Shown: one piece after another, positions 1-5,218 of the stretch
How positions within the stretch are numbered: position 1 is the first letter of the stretch
How the letters are laid out: every line of letters begins with the position of its first letter
NCBI GenBank assembly: GCA_900555105.1
Contig: USJP01000149.1
Coordinates: forward strand, 1-5,218
DNA length: 5,218 bases
DNA from: an uncultured Coriobacteriaceae bacterium
Lineage (GTDB): Bacteria > Actinomycetota > Coriobacteriia > Coriobacteriales > UMGS124
Reading direction: 5' to 3'
Program-made: the position numbers and the translations under genes
The notes under the pieces: model-generated
Database searches by the model: none
Seen by the model: the letters and a program-made list of their open reading frames with translations, nothing else
What the model was told of the DNA's origin: nothing

Positions 1-865
1 GGGCGCGGGTTGCATCTGCCTGCTGTGCCCGGTCGAGGTCGCGGGCAAGTTTCTCTCGCTTTGTTTGGGCGTCATCAAGGGCCTGCGCCGCCTCGTTGTG
101 GCGTGCATCAAGCAGCTCTCTTTCGGTTTTGAAGGACTCGAGTGCGTTTCCAGCCTGCAGAGCGTCCCTCTCGACCCAATCGGAAAGAAGCACTCTGGCC
201 TCGTCGCCGTCCTGCATGCACCCCATGGCCTGCCTGGCAAGCAGCTGTGCCTCGTGGCGGCCGTCCTCGCAGCGCTCGGCAAGGTCTTTGCGCTGTTTGC
301 CCAGTTCGTCTTGAAAGCGCTGGTACATGTCGGTGCCAAAGATCTTGCGGAAGATGGCCGTGCGTTCCTTGGTGCCTTCGGTGAGGAGCTTTTCGAAATC
401 ACCCTGTGCAAGCATCACGATTTGACCGAACTGGTTGGCGTCGATGCCGAGCAGTTCGACCACCTTTTCGGTTACGCGCTTGCCGCTCAGCTGAGAGCCA
501 TCGGGCATTTCAAGCGTGGCTTCGGCCTGGCAGATAGTGGTACCCTCGCCACGCTTTTTCGCTCGCGGATACCCACCCGGGTCGCGCTTGATGCGATAGC
601 TTTTGCCACGCAGCTCGAAGGTGAGGTCAACGTAGGTCGGCATGTCGGGACTTGCGTAATCGCTACGCAAGTCCTCGGGTTTGCGAAGCTCGCCGGAGCA
701 CTGGCCGAACAAGGCGAAGGTGATCGCATCGAAAATGGTGGTCTTACCTGCGCCTGTTTCGCCGGCGAGCAAGTAGATGCCTTCGGTTCCCAGCAGCGTG
801 AAGTCAACTTCTGCCACGCCGGCAAACGGTCCAAAGGCGCTCATCCTGAGTCGTGTGGGCCTCAT
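1..865 (-). CDS. sbcC: SbcC, ATPase subunit of the SbcCD nuclease (5' part only, cut by the window edge)
   Basis: Rad50-like SMC-family ATPase that partners SbcD. The SbcCD complex opens and trims DNA hairpins, cruciforms and protein-blocked ends in the cytoplasm. The 288 residues visible start MRPTRLRMSAFGPFAG, the usual SbcC opening. They contain a Walker A P-loop GETGAGKT (residues 35-42), then FDAITFALFG, and a Q-loop region IVMLAQGDFEKLL (149-161). From about residue 180 the sequence becomes charged and heptad-like, the start of the long coiled coil. The second coil, zinc-hook Cys pair, signature motif and Walker B lie beyond the left edge. ATG at 865 follows the sbcD stop directly and has a modest ribosome site (AGGTG, 872-876, six bases away). 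A second in-frame ATG at 844 is less likely because MRP-x-x-L is family-conserved. Family assignment is firm. Confidence 0.96.
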   Translation of the reverse strand, partial: MRPTRLRMSAFGPFAGVAEVDFTLLGTEGIYLLAGETGAGKTTIFDAITFALFGQCSGELRKPEDLRSDYASPDMPTYVDLTFELRGKSYRIKRDPGGYPRAKKRGEGTTICQAEATLEMPDGSQLSGKRVTEKVVELLGIDANQFGQIVMLAQGDFEKLLTEGTKERTAIFRKIFGTDMYQRFQDELGKQRKDLAERCEDGRHEAQLLARQAMGCMQDGDEARVLLSDWVERDALQAGNALESFKTERELLDARHNEAAQALDDAQTKREKLARDLDRAQQADATRA

Positions 866-2044
866 TTACAGCACCTGCGCTTTCTCGAAGGCGTCGAGCA
901 CAATCTTGCGGTCTTCTTCATCTAAGGGGGCACCTACCTGGCCTTCCCAGAACGTCTCGAATAGTTCGAGCGGGCTGAGAGATGCCTGGCCCTCGAGTTC
1001 AAGCTCCTCAAGGTGTGCCTCGTGGCGAGTGCGCGTGTTGTCGACGCTCAGCGACATGAGGTTGGGGAAAGCCGCACGTAGGCGCTGGAAGGCGTCGGCG
1101 GGCGGGATTTCGTCGGTAAGCACGGCGTAGATGTAGTCGTATGTGTCGGCTGCGGCAAGATGCGCGGGGTCGAGAATCTCCTCAAGCGTGCCGCGCACAC
1201 GACGCAAATCGTGCAGGACGGGCATCTCTGCCAGCTCGATTGTTATGTCGCCTTTCTCGCCTAGCTCCACGATGGGCACAGACTTGGGCGAGCTCCATTC
1301 GCTTGCCGAGTATTTGAGCAGGCTTCCCGAGTACCGCATCGTGTCGCGGCCCACGCGTTGCGGGCGGTGAAGATGGCCTAGCGCCACATAGTCAAACGGC
1401 TCGTAGACGCTTGCCTCAACGTTTTCCGACCCTCCGACGCTCATCTCCGAATCGCATGTGTCGGGCGTCCAAGCGCCGGCGGTTACAAACTGGTGTGAAA
1501 GCGCCACGTTGCGTTGCGCGGTGTCGATGGGAAGGGATGCCACTACGGCCTGCAGGGCCTCGGTGTAGCTGAGGGAGTTGGTGATGGCGGAGGCGTCGGA
1601 GGCTTCGGGGTCGCCCGAGGCGAGCCAGGGGCGCACCGTAGCCGGCTTGAGGAAGGGGATGAGCCAGAACGTGACAGGGCCGTGCTCATCCTGGAGTGCG
1701 ACTGAGTCGATGTGTCCGTCGAACACGCGCGAGACATGCACGCCCTGGTTGGCCAGAAGCTCGCGCCCGTATGCCACGCGCTCGCTTGAGTCATGGTTGC
1801 CTGCGCACACGAGCACCTGCGTGTTTGTGCGAGCTAGAGCGGTGAGGAACCAGTCGACCAGCGACACTGCCTCGGCGGAAGGGGCCGACTTGTCGTAAAG
1901 GTCGCCGGCAATGAGCACGGCGTCTATCTGGCGTTCCTCCACCATGTGGAGAAGCTTTTCAAGGGTATAGCGCTGGTCGTCGAGCATGGGGAACTCGTTG
2001 ACGCGCTTGCCGATGTGGAGGTCGGCGAGGTGCATGAGACGCAT
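866..2044 (-). CDS. sbcD: SbcD, exonuclease/endonuclease subunit of SbcCD (Mre11-like)
   Basis: Two-metal (typically Mn) calcineurin-like phosphoesterase that cuts DNA under control of the SbcC ATPase. The 392-residue product is close to the ~400 usual for the family and carries all metal-site motifs: ADLHIG (D8, H10), AGDLYD (D48), GNHD (N83-H84-D85), LSHQF (H184) and GHLHRPQ (H224, H226), followed by RYSGSLLKYS (237-246). The C-terminal third is the SbcD capping/SbcC-binding region. Start choice: the frame stays open up to an ATG at 2149, giving 35 extra residues, but family members begin with M-R-L-x-H-x-A-D-x-H. The ATG at 2044 has a strong AGGAAGG seven bases upstream, so 2044 is preferred. 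Its TAA touches the sbcC ATG, indicating one operon and coupled translation. Confidence 0.97.
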   Translation of the reverse strand: MRLMHLADLHIGKRVNEFPMLDDQRYTLEKLLHMVEERQIDAVLIAGDLYDKSAPSAEAVSLVDWFLTALARTNTQVLVCAGNHDSSERVAYGRELLANQGVHVSRVFDGHIDSVALQDEHGPVTFWLIPFLKPATVRPWLASGDPEASDASAITNSLSYTEALQAVVASLPIDTAQRNVALSHQFVTAGAWTPDTCDSEMSVGGSENVEASVYEPFDYVALGHLHRPQRVGRDTMRYSGSLLKYSASEWSSPKSVPIVELGEKGDITIELAEMPVLHDLRRVRGTLEEILDPAHLAAADTYDYIYAVLTDEIPPADAFQRLRAAFPNLMSLSVDNTRTRHEAHLEELELEGQASLSPLELFETFWEGQVGAPLDEEDRKIVLDAFEKAQVL

Positions 2045-2051
2045 GGGCGTA

Positions 2052-2058
2052 CCTTCCT
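2052..2058 (-). promoter_or_regulatory. Ribosome binding site deciding the sbcD start
   Basis: AGGAAGG on the minus strand, seven bases before the ATG at 2044. It selects the internal ATG over the longer open frame starting at 2149 and agrees with where SbcD homology begins. Confidence 0.8.
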
Positions 2059-2079
2059 GCCGGAATACTGGATGGCCCA

Positions 2080-2115
2080 CGCCGCAGGAGGGTTGGGCTG
2101 CGGCAGGACCTCCTT
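2080..2115 (-). promoter_or_regulatory. GC-rich leader of sbcD with two mutually exclusive stems and an unused Shine-Dalgarno sequence
   Basis: On the minus strand a full AAGGAGGT (2108-2115) is present, but no ATG, GTG or TTG follows at usable distance. AGGAGG (2109-2114) can pair with CCTCCT (2086-2091). Alternatively, TGCCGCAG (2098-2105) pairs with CTGCGGCG (2080-2087) around a ten-base loop. The two stems share bases 2086-2087 and cannot form fully together. It lies 36 bases upstream of the sbcD ATG, so it would be in the mRNA leader if transcription starts upstream. The pairing is directly visible; a regulatory role is inference and chance pairing in GC-rich DNA is possible. Confidence 0.3.
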
Positions 2116-2214
2116 GCATGATAGCCATGCGGCGGACAAAAAATCGCACGCGGCGAAAGTCATGCGGAAGGATTTTGGAGGGGGAGGCGGCATGCGCGAA
2201 CCATTAAGGAAAAT

Positions 2215-2228
2215 TAACATACATTTCA
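2215..2228 (+). repeat. Third copy of the palindrome arm (TAACATACATTTCA)
   Basis: TAACATACATTTCA here is identical to 2267-2280 in the left arm of the nearby palindrome, in direct orientation and exactly 52 bases away. The following bases (GAAATTT then TGAAA) give a degenerate second half-site, so this may be a weaker version of the same palindromic operator. It lies in the AT-rich stretch upstream of sbcD, consistent with a secondary binding site for the same regulator. Confidence 0.6.
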
Positions 2229-2262
2229 GAAATTTTGAAAACGTGCCAACTGGTGTTTTGTC

Positions 2263-2303
2263 GAAATAACATACATTTCAACTGATGAAATGTATGTTAT
2301 TTC
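2263..2303. promoter_or_regulatory. Perfect 18-base inverted repeat, probable operator upstream of sbcD
   Basis: Left arm GAAATAACATACATTTCA (2263-2280), spacer ACTGA, right arm TGAAATGTATGTTATTTC (2286-2303): 18 of 18 bases pair. It sits 41 bases after the PuuD-like stop and about 220 bases before the sbcD start, in an AT-rich island between GC-rich genes. The stem is AT-rich and neither strand has a proper T-run after it, so a dimeric regulator site is more likely than an intrinsic terminator. With the third arm copy at 2215-2228 it looks like a multi-site operator. The regulator is not in the window and I do not recognise the motif. No convincing -35/-10 pair could be assigned around it. 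Confidence 0.6.
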
Positions 2304-2343
2304 TTTTGCAGCATGCTCACGGGATTAAAATGCACGCGCTTGA

Positions 2344-3123
2344 CTATTTAACAGCCGCTGCCACGAGGGCCTCGAAAATGCGCATTTGGCGGATGTCTTT
2401 GTCCCACAGGTATTCGGGGTGCCACTGTACGCCCAGCACGAAGGGACATTCGGGCATCTCCACGCCCTCGATTACGCCGTCGGGGGCCATGGCGCTGACC
2501 ACAAGGCCGTGTGCCACGCTGTGGATGGACTGATGGTGCAGACTGTTGACGTGCAGATCTTGTGGGGCTGAACCCATGACCTGATTAAGAAGCGAGTGGG
2601 GGTACACCGAAACCTCGTGCCCCTCGACCCCCTGCGTGTCGGGTGATTGAGAATGCCTGATAGCGTGCGGCACGGGATTGAGGGTCGCGCCGGGCTGCGT
2701 GGGGATGTCCTGCCAAAGTGACCCTCCCAGTGCAACGTTGAGCATCTGTGTGCCGCGGCAGATGGTGAGCAGCGGCTTCTCGGATTCGATGATGCGGGGG
2801 ATGAGGGCGTATTCAAAGCGGTCGCGCGTCGGGCTTATGGGACCGCAAGTGGGAAGGGCTTGTTCGCCGTAGAGTTCGGGATTGCAGTCGTAGCCACCGG
2901 GGATAACGAAAGCATCGAATGTCTCGACCATGCGTGCAAGCGATCCTGGGCCGCACGGTCCGGGCAGCATGACGGGGATACCGCCTGCTTGTTCGATGGC
3001 GTCGAACATGGGTTGTTGGGCATAGATAGTAGCCCCGTCGCGCTTGGTTGCGCGGTCTTCCGTGCGCGGCGCCACACCGATGAGCGGTCTGCGCGTCGGC
3101 CAGTTGCAAAGCGATCCTTCCAT
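2344..3123 (-). CDS. PuuD-like gamma-glutamyl-gamma-aminobutyrate hydrolase family protein (class I glutamine amidotransferase fold)
   Basis: Cytoplasmic Cys-hydrolase of the peptidase C26/PuuD family, whose characterised members cleave gamma-glutamyl-GABA to glutamate and GABA in putrescine catabolism. The 259 residues (E. coli PuuD is about the same length) show the family order: RPLIGVAPRTED near the N-terminus, FVIPGGYDCNPELYG (72-86), the nucleophile elbow TICRGTQMLN (Cys122), GGSLWQDI (133-140), VNSLHHQSI (192-200), and GVQWHPEY with His235 and Glu237 completing the triad. ATG 3123 has AAGGTGG just upstream. The true substrate is uncertain: relatives act on other gamma-glutamyl compounds, and no glutamate-putrescine ligase, oxidase or transporter is in the window. 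It is flanked by long non-coding stretches and is probably monocistronic. Confidence 0.9.
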   Translation of the reverse strand: MEGSLCNWPTRRPLIGVAPRTEDRATKRDGATIYAQQPMFDAIEQAGGIPVMLPGPCGPGSLARMVETFDAFVIPGGYDCNPELYGEQALPTCGPISPTRDRFEYALIPRIIESEKPLLTICRGTQMLNVALGGSLWQDIPTQPGATLNPVPHAIRHSQSPDTQGVEGHEVSVYPHSLLNQVMGSAPQDLHVNSLHHQSIHSVAHGLVVSAMAPDGVIEGVEMPECPFVLGVQWHPEYLWDKDIRQMRIFEALVAAAVK

Positions 3124-3127
3124 GCAT

Positions 3128-3134
3128 CCACCTT
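3128..3134 (-). promoter_or_regulatory. Ribosome binding site of the PuuD-like gene
   Basis: AAGGTGG on the minus strand, ending four bases before the ATG at 3123 (seven bases counted from AAGG). It supports the chosen start. Confidence 0.6.
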
Positions 3135-3209
3135 GTTGCGTTTTCCAGCAGCAATGCTTGCCAAGTGTGCCATGAGATTGCGACAGACATGTTACAGGAT
3201 GGGGGGATA

Positions 3210-3480
3210 ATGCGGGGTGTCGGTTGTTCGGTCAGTGCGTTGGCCAAGCTGCCGGGATGCTGGCTGTCCTGCTTGGAGGCTTGAGATGCTGCCGGGATGT
3301 TGGCTGCCCAGCTTGGAGAATTGAGATGCTGCCGAGATGTTGGATGCCCAGCTTGAAGGTGCGCTGTACTGCCGGGATGCTGGCTGCCCAGCCTGGAGGT
3401 GCGCTGTACGGCCGGGATGTTGGCTACCTTGCTAGGAAGCGCACTGTACTGCCGAGGTGCCGATTGTTCTGTTGGGGCAG
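3210..3480. repeat. Tandem array of 40-base units (minisatellite-like)
   Basis: Five clear units start at 3249, 3289, 3329, 3369 and 3409, each exactly 40 bases and opening with C-T/G-GCCGGGATG or a one-base variant. A diverged sixth starts at 3449 and a diverged 39-base unit precedes the array from about 3210. Units 1 and 2 differ at five positions and share the tail TTGAGATG. Units 3 and 4 also differ at five and share GTGCGCTGTA, a tail that unit 5 partly keeps (CACTGTA). There are no unique spacers between units. Because 40 is not a multiple of three, successive units are read in different frames, which argues against a protein. It fills most of the gap between the PuuD-like gene and the flavoprotein gene. 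Function unknown. Confidence 0.88.
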
Positions 3481-3492
3481 TTTTCCGTACAG

Positions 3493-3534
3493 CGAGGACG
3501 GCCGATTACCTGGCGAGATAGTCGGCCGTCCTCG
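3493..3534 (-). terminator. Long GC-rich hairpin downstream of the flavoprotein gene, possible terminator
   Basis: CGAGGACGGCCGA (3493-3505) pairs perfectly with TCGGCCGTCCTCG (3522-3534). A G-T and two A-T pairs extend the stem to 16 around a ten-base loop. It lies about 50 bases after the flavoprotein stop on its strand. No T-run follows directly on the minus strand (CTGTACGGAAAA), so it is not a textbook Rho-independent terminator. It could instead act as a 3' RNA stabiliser or as a stem ending convergent read-through. Confidence 0.5.
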
Positions 3535-3559
3535 GTAGTGATCTATTTAGGTATCAAAG

Positions 3560-3574
3560 CGCGAGAAGCTCGCG
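3560..3574 (-). terminator. Short hairpin just after the flavoprotein stop codon
   Basis: CGCGAG and CTCGCG pair perfectly around a three-base loop, 11 bases after the TAA at 3588-3586. On the minus strand it is followed by CTTTGATACC, a poor T-tract. It may contribute to transcription ending together with the larger hairpin 25 bases further on. A weak call on its own. Confidence 0.3.
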
Positions 3575-3585
3575 GTACGGGGAAC

Positions 3586-5218
3586 TTACAGGTCGCCGGC
3601 GAGCTTGCGCACGACGTGGCGGCCCTGCGTGAGGGTGCGGCCGCAGGCAACGCCGATGAGGTACTCGGGGTAGTTGTTGGCGAAAAAGCTGCCCGAGCAG
3701 TCGCCAATTGCATAGAGGCCCTCGATGACGGTGCGCTCGGGGGTCAGGACCTGGCACTCCTCGTTGATGGTGAGGCCGTCGCACGTGGTGAGCAGGGAGC
3801 CGCCGAACCAGGCGCCGTAGAAGGGCGCGGTGCGGATCTCGGACAGACGATAGGCCTCCTTGCCGAAGTCCTCGTCGTCCTGGGTGTCGAAGAAGCCGTT
3901 GTAACGGTCGACCTCGGCCAGGAAGGCGGTCTTGGCGTCGCCCTCAAAGCCCAGCTTGTCGGCGAGCTCGTCGAGGGTGTCGCACTTGAAGAGCAGGCCG
4001 TCCTCGATCTGCTGGGCATAGGCCTCGGCGGGGTCCGGGGTCTTGGCGAGCGTGGTCTGCGTCATCTTGGAGCAGCCGTCGGTGGCGAAGCGCTTGACGT
4101 CCTCGGCCATGTTGGCGTCGAAGATCATCGCCCACACGCCGTCGGCATGCTGCTGGGCGGCGAAGCAGGTGAAGTCGTAGGGGCAGGCCTCATTCATGAA
4201 GCGACGGCCGTCCTTGGCGACCTTCATGAAGGGCTGCGAGCCGGGGTTGAACTGGCCCACGGTGCCACGGAACATGCCCTTCTCGTCATAGCCGCAGGCC
4301 ACACCGGGTGCGACCAGGCCGCGGTTGAACACCATGGGTGCAGCCTCGAGGTCCATGGAAGCGCCAGCCCAAAGTCCCGCCTTGATGCCCTGGCCGCGGT
4401 CCTTGGGGCTGTAGCTGCATGCGGTGCAGGAAGCGACGGCCATGGGGGAGAGGGCCTGCATCATGTCGGAGTTGCCGGGGTAGCCGCCGGTGGCCAGGAT
4501 GACGTTGGCGGCATTGACCTGGACGTTGCCGCTTTCGGTCTCGAAGATTGCGCCCGTCACCTTGCCGTCGGCGTGCACAAGCTTGACGAGGTCGTAGTTC
4601 CACAGGAAGCGCTCGGCGCCGGCCTTGTCCTCAACATAGGCCTGCAGGACTTCGTTGCGGTTGTCCAGGCCCTTGAAATCAGGATCGGTCGAGAAATACA
4701 TGTGCTGCTGGGCGGGCACGTAGCAGCCAGTCTCGTGGGTCGGGTCAATCTCCGGGCCCATCTCAACATCGAGCTGGCATGCGAAATTGGCTGCCTCCAT
4801 GATCGGGTCGAGCCAGTCGATGAGCTCGGCGCTTTCGTCGATCCACATCTTCTGAAGGCGCTGGTTGCACTTGTAGGAGGCGTAGCGGGCGAGTTCATAC
4901 TGCTCGCGCTTGACGTCGACCAGGGTGCCGGCCTCCTCGGTGTACTTGGAGTTGACAGCGCCGATCCAGTGACGCGTGTCGTTGGGCGTGTCGAAGGCAT
5001 CGGCCACGAGGAAGTCAACGCCCAAATCGGCTGCGGTGGCGGCTGCTGCCATGCCGCCGTTGCCGGCGCCGATGATGAGGAGCTCGCACTCCTTGGTATC
5101 GGCGATGTCGCCGTCCTCGGGCTCCTCGCCGAGCCATGCGGGGTTGGTTGCCTGGGTGTCCGCGGCCTCGTCAGCCTTTGCGACGCTGGATGAGACGCCG
5201 GCAACGGCGGCGGCGCCG
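3586..5218 (-). CDS. Exported FAD-dependent reductase, fumarate-reductase/FAD_binding_2 superfamily (5' end cut by the window edge)
   Basis: About 543 residues are visible, in frame to the right edge; an internal ATG at 5052 is not the start. The first visible residues, GAAAVAGVSSSVAKA then DEAAD, look like the end of a Tat-type signal peptide with an A-K-A cleavage site; the twin-arginine part is outside. Next come NPAWLGEEPEDGDI, a linker typical of coriobacterial members, and the FAD-binding strand LLIIGAGNGGMAA (around 5044-5082). VILATGGYPGN follows near 4470-4505, and the C-terminal FAD site GLYAIGDCSGSFFANNYPEY near 3660-3720. Only about 35 residues separate the cleavage site from the FAD fold and no CxxCH is present, so there is no fused cytochrome or FMN domain. 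Electrons must come from a separate carrier. Active-site positions differ from classical fumarate reductases (see findings), so the substrate is not named. It probably acts outside the membrane in anaerobic respiration on an organic acceptor. Confidence 0.9.
   Translation of the reverse strand, partial: GAAAVAGVSSSVAKADEAADTQATNPAWLGEEPEDGDIADTKECELLIIGAGNGGMAAAATAADLGVDFLVADAFDTPNDTRHWIGAVNSKYTEEAGTLVDVKREQYELARYASYKCNQRLQKMWIDESAELIDWLDPIMEAANFACQLDVEMGPEIDPTHETGCYVPAQQHMYFSTDPDFKGLDNRNEVLQAYVEDKAGAERFLWNYDLVKLVHADGKVTGAIFETESGNVQVNAANVILATGGYPGNSDMMQALSPMAVASCTACSYSPKDRGQGIKAGLWAGASMDLEAAPMVFNRGLVAPGVACGYDEKGMFRGTVGQFNPGSQPFMKVAKDGRRFMNEACPYDFTCFAAQQHADGVWAMIFDANMAEDVKRFATDGCSKMTQTTLAKTPDPAEAYAQQIEDGLLFKCDTLDELADKLGFEGDAKTAFLAEVDRYNGFFDTQDDEDFGKEAYRLSEIRTAPFYGAWFGGSLLTTCDGLTINEECQVLTPERTVIEGLYAIGDCSGSFFANNYPEYLIGVACGRTLTQGRHVVRKLAGDL

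Noticed and set aside
65..925. A 286-codon plus-strand open frame
   Set aside because: It is antisense to sbcC, whose minus-strand translation has the Walker A and Q-loop motifs. The plus-strand product has no family features.
2045..2149. A 35-residue N-terminal extension of SbcD from ATG 2149
   Set aside because: SbcD homology begins at the ATG at 2044, which has a good ribosome site. The extension has no family similarity and overlaps leader structures.
2263..2303. The palindrome as an intrinsic terminator of the PuuD-like gene
   Set aside because: The stem is mostly A-T and no T-run follows on the minus strand. A related arm copy nearby fits an operator better, though termination is not formally excluded.
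2215..2303. Remnant of a transposon or miniature element bounded by the repeats
   Set aside because: There are no terminal inverted repeats enclosing a body, no target-site duplication and no transposase. The palindrome is one compact site, and the third copy is in direct orientation.
2150..2343. A LexA/SOS box upstream of sbcD
   Set aside because: No GAAC-N4-GTTC or CTG-N10-CAG-like site with proper symmetry was found in the upstream stretch.
3249..3480. Reading the 40-base repeats as a CRISPR array
   Set aside because: The repeats abut each other with no unique spacers, diverge between units, and no cas gene is nearby.
3224..3538. A 104-codon TTG-started frame across the 40-base array
   Set aside because: The unit length is not divisible by three, so the supposed protein changes reading in each unit. 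There is no convincing ribosome site and the product is not repetitive in a protein-like way.
3457..5193. A 578-codon open frame on the plus strand opposite the flavoprotein gene
   Set aside because: It is the antisense of a clear FAD enzyme; its length follows from GC-rich codon use. Its product is low-complexity (Gly, Val, Leu, Ala) with no recognisable domain.

Overview
The window is GC-rich bacterial DNA with four protein genes, all read from the minus strand. A Tat-type exported flavoprotein reductase of the kind found in large paralogous families in Coriobacteriia (Eggerthella, Slackia, Adlercreutzia, Olsenella and relatives) points to an anaerobic gut-type actinobacterium. This rests on recalled family features; no database search was run, so the genus is left open.

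Layout in transcription order (right to left): (1) 5218-3586, a flavoprotein of the fumarate-reductase/FAD_binding_2 superfamily, cut by the window edge inside its signal peptide; (2) 3585-3124, a 460-base gene-free stretch with two hairpins just after the flavoprotein stop and then a tandem array of 40-base units; (3) 3123-2344, a class-I glutamine-amidotransferase-like peptidase of the PuuD (gamma-glutamyl-GABA hydrolase) type; (4) 2343-2045, a 299-base intergenic stretch whose AT-rich core holds a perfect 18-base inverted repeat, a third copy of its arm one 52-base step away, and a GC-rich leader with two competing stems; (5) 2044-866 and 865-1, sbcD followed without a gap by sbcC (the latter cut off at the left edge), which together encode the SbcCD (Mre11-Rad50-like) nuclease.

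sbcD and sbcC clearly form a translationally coupled operon. The PuuD-like gene and the flavoprotein look like independent units: each is separated by a long non-coding stretch, and nothing links their chemistry to DNA repair. The coding genes are of recognisable families. The less explained material is between them: the three-copy operator-like element upstream of sbcD, the 40-base array, and the non-classical active-site residues of the flavoprotein. I see no RNA genes, CRISPR arrays, insertion sequences or phage genes.
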